Origin: Cherax quadricarinatus | Lineage: Eukaryota > Arthropoda > Malacostraca > Decapoda > Parastacidae | NCBI RefSeq assembly: GCF_038502225.1 | Contig: NC_091369.1 | Coordinates: forward strand, 7,691,581 to 7,755,580 | DNA length: 64,000 bases | Direction of reading: 5' to 3' | The notes under the pieces: model-generated | What the model was told of the DNA's origin: nothing | Databases searched by the model: none | What the model saw: only the letters and a program-made list of their open reading frames with translations | Translations under genes and position numbers: made by a program | Part shown: piece after piece, positions 61,201 to 64,000 of the stretch | How the letters are laid out: each line of letters opens with the position of its first letter | Numbering within the stretch: the first letter of the stretch is position 1

Positions 61201-62078
61201 AGTAAACACCACCGTTGTCCAACAGTGAACACCACCGTTGTCCAACAGTGAACACCACCGTTGTCCAACAGTGAACACCACCGTTGTCCAACAGTAAACA
61301 CCACCGTTGTCCAACAGTAAACACCACCGTTGTCCAACACTGAACACCACCGTTGTCCAACAGTGAACACCACCGTTGTCCAACAGTAAACACCACCGTT
61401 GTCCAACAGTAAACACCACCGTTGTCCAACAGTAAACACCACCGTTGTCCAACAGTGAACACCACCGTTGTCCAACAGTGAACACCACCGTTGTCCAACA
61501 GTAAACACCACCGTTGTCCAACAGTAAACACCACCGTTGTCCAACAGTAAACACCACCGTTGTCCAACAGTAAACACCACCGTTGTCCAACAGTAAACAC
61601 CACCGTTGTCCAACAGTAAACACCACCGTTGTCCAACAGTAAATACCACCGTTGTCCAACAGTAAACACCACCGTTGTCCAACAGTAAACACCACCGTTG
61701 TCCAACAGTAAACACCACCGTTGTCCAACAGTAAACACCACCGTTGTCCAACAGTAAACACCACCGTTGTCCAACAGTGAACACCACCGTTGTCCAACAG
61801 TGAACACCACCGTTGTCCAACAGTAAACACCACCGTTGTCCAACAGTAAACACCACCGTTGTCCAACAGTAAACACCACCGTTGTCCAACAGTAAACACC
61901 ACCGTTGTCCAACAGTAAACACCACCGTTGTCCAACAGTAAACACCACCGTTGTCCAACAGTAAACACCACCGTTGTCCAACAGTAAACACCACCGTTGT
62001 CCAACAGTAAACACCACCGTTGTCCAACAGTAAACACCACCGTTGTCCAACAGTAAACACCACCGTTGTTTAACAATG
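58290..62078. repeat. 23-bp minisatellite, about 165 copies in successive variants
   Basis: Three zones share one phase: GTTGTTCATCAGTGAACTAG type (58290-58940), GTTGTTCAACAGTGAACACC type (58940-59640) and GTTGTCCAACAGTGAACACC with a GTAAACACC form (59640-62078). GTTCA...TGAAC is a dyad. The period is not a multiple of three but the unit has no minus-strand stop, so all three minus frames stay open for about 2.4 kb. Confidence 0.97.
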
Positions 62079-62129
62079 AAAACCAGTGTTGTTCAACAAA
62101 CTTTTAACCTGAGAGCCATAATAACGATC

Positions 62130-62801
<672 letters not shown>

Positions 62802-63135
62802 TTTACATTGAATGTAATTTGAATTAGTATACCTTTCTTGGAGGAAGCGCTAAACCCACAGGAGCCGTGCTAGAGGACACACACTTGTGTATATGTGTGT
62901 ACCTATGTGTGTGTATGTACTTACCTGTTTGTGGGTGCAGGGGTTGAGTCACAGCTCCTGTCTCCTATGTGTATGTGTGTGTGTGTATGTGTGTGCACAT
63001 ACTGTGTGCACATATGTGCATATATTTGCACGTGTACACATGCCTGGAAGGAAGTGTCATGAACACTTAACCACGGAATCTGAGACGCCACTTACGAGAT
63101 AATCTTAGACCTGCTGAAGAGGACCTCAAACTGAG
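62802..63135. other. Spacer with dispersed-repeat scraps
   Basis: GGAAGCGCTAAACCCACAGG (62843) and TACCTGTTTGTGGGTGCAGG (62923), the latter related to the inverse of the family C 3' UTR. GTGTAT-rich at 62885-63040. No gene is recognised. Confidence 0.55.
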
Positions 63136-63137
63136 TG

Positions 63138-64000
63138 TGGAAAGAATCAGGGAGAGTGTGGAAAGGAGCAGGGAGAGTGTGGAAGGGAGCAGAGAGAGTG
63201 TGGAAGGGAGCAGGGAGAGTGTGGAAGGGAGCAGGGAGAGTGTGGAAGGGAGCAGGGAGAGTGTGGAAGGGAGCAGGGAGAGTGTGGAAGGGAGCAGGGA
63301 GAGTGTGGAAGGGAGCAGGGAGAGTGTGGAAGGGAGCAGGGAGAGTGTGGAAGGGAGCAGGGAGAGTGTGGAAGGGAGCAGGGAGAGTGTGGAAGGGAGC
63401 AGAGAGAGTGTGGAAGGGAGCAGGGAGAGTGTGGAAGGGAGCAGAGAGAGTGTGGAAGGGAGCAGAGAGAGTGTGGAAGGGAGCAGAGAGAGTGTGGAAG
63501 GGAGCAGAGAGAGTGTGGAAGGGAGCAGAGAGAGTGTGGAAGGGAGAAGGGAGAGTGTGGAAGGGAGCAGAGAGAGTGTGGAAGGGAGCAGGGAGAGTGT
63601 GGAAGGGAGCAGGGAGAGTGTGGAAAGGAGCAGAGAGAGTGTGGAAGGGAGCAGGGAGAGTGTGGAAGGGAGCAGGGAGAGTGTGGAAGGGAGCAGGGAG
63701 AGTGTGGAAGGGAGCAGAGAGAGTGTGGATGGGAGCAGGGAGAGTGTGGAAAGGAGCAGGGAGAGTGTGGAAGGGAACAGGGAGAGTGTGGAAGGGAGCA
63801 GAGAGAGTGTGGAAGGGAGCAGGGAGAGTGCGGAAGGGAGCAGGGAGAGTGTGGAAGGGAGCAGGGAGAGTGTGGAAGGGAGCAGGGAGTGTGGAAGGGA
63901 GCAGAGAGAGTGTGGATGGGAGCAGGGAGAGTGTGGAAGGGAGCAGGGAGAGTGTGGAAGGGAGCAGGGAGAGTGTGGAAGGGAGCAGGGAGAGTGTGGA
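63138..64000. repeat. 20-bp minisatellite, about 43 copies, runs off the right edge
   Basis: Unit GGAGAGTGTGGAAGGGAGCA, with GAGAGAG and AAAGGAG variants. G-rich on the plus strand. One shortened unit near 63888. Confidence 0.97.

Noticed and set aside
59563..62076. Three minus-strand frames of up to 825 codons (GQRWCLLLDNGGV type)
   Set aside because: All three frames of the 23-bp repeat are open at once, which shows composition rather than coding.

Overview
This looks like a piece of nuclear genome from an arthropod, most likely a decapod crustacean and perhaps a crayfish. The basis is one split host gene with an animal-type VPS13 protein start, several families of non-LTR retrotransposons and tRNA-derived SINEs of a kind I associate with decapod genomes, and an extreme load of micro- and minisatellites. 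Species cannot be named from sequence alone. There are no bacterial operons, rRNA genes, functional tRNA genes or CRISPR arrays.

Region 1 (1-10 kb) holds the one convincing host gene: the 5' coding part of a VPS13-family bridge-like lipid-transfer protein on the minus strand. Seven coding exons (8282 down to 2584) were built by hand from splice signals, reading phase and family motifs. All seven join in phase into about 356 codons and the gene runs on past the left edge. Its introns hold LINE 3' ends, two short pogo/Tigger-like inverted-repeat elements with TA duplications, tRNA-like SINEs and hairpin repeats. A possible 5' non-coding exon with a good donor lies at about 21.95-22.2 kb, which would place 8.3-21.9 kb in its first intron.

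Region 2 (10-31 kb) is a retrotransposon field. It has a nearly complete APE/RT LINE (family A, minus, 10.45-13.9 kb, one-base frameshift), a second LINE (family B, plus, 15.65-18.77 kb, frameshift and stop) with an inverted copy of its 3' end tail to tail, a third LINE (family C, plus, 24.24-26.44 kb) followed by three more 5'-truncated copies in a head-to-tail chain joined by (AC)n tracts, and a decayed fourth LINE (family D, 28.8-30.9 kb).

Region 3 (31-64 kb) is about three-quarters tandem repeat by my tally. At least fourteen unrelated minisatellites with periods of 13 to 35 bp (largest: 14 bp over 6.4 kb, 23 bp over 3.8 kb, 24 bp over 3.2 kb) are separated by short unique spacers and microsatellites. 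Long open frames there are by-products of the repeats. The one exception worth keeping is a 206-residue candidate secreted Thr-rich ORF at 56.7-57.3 kb.

The genes do not form a pathway. I found no clearly new biological system. The strongest leads are the (AC)n-linked LINE chain, recurrent inverted joins of LINE and SINE copies, and the cluster of minisatellites whose units often carry dyad symmetry.
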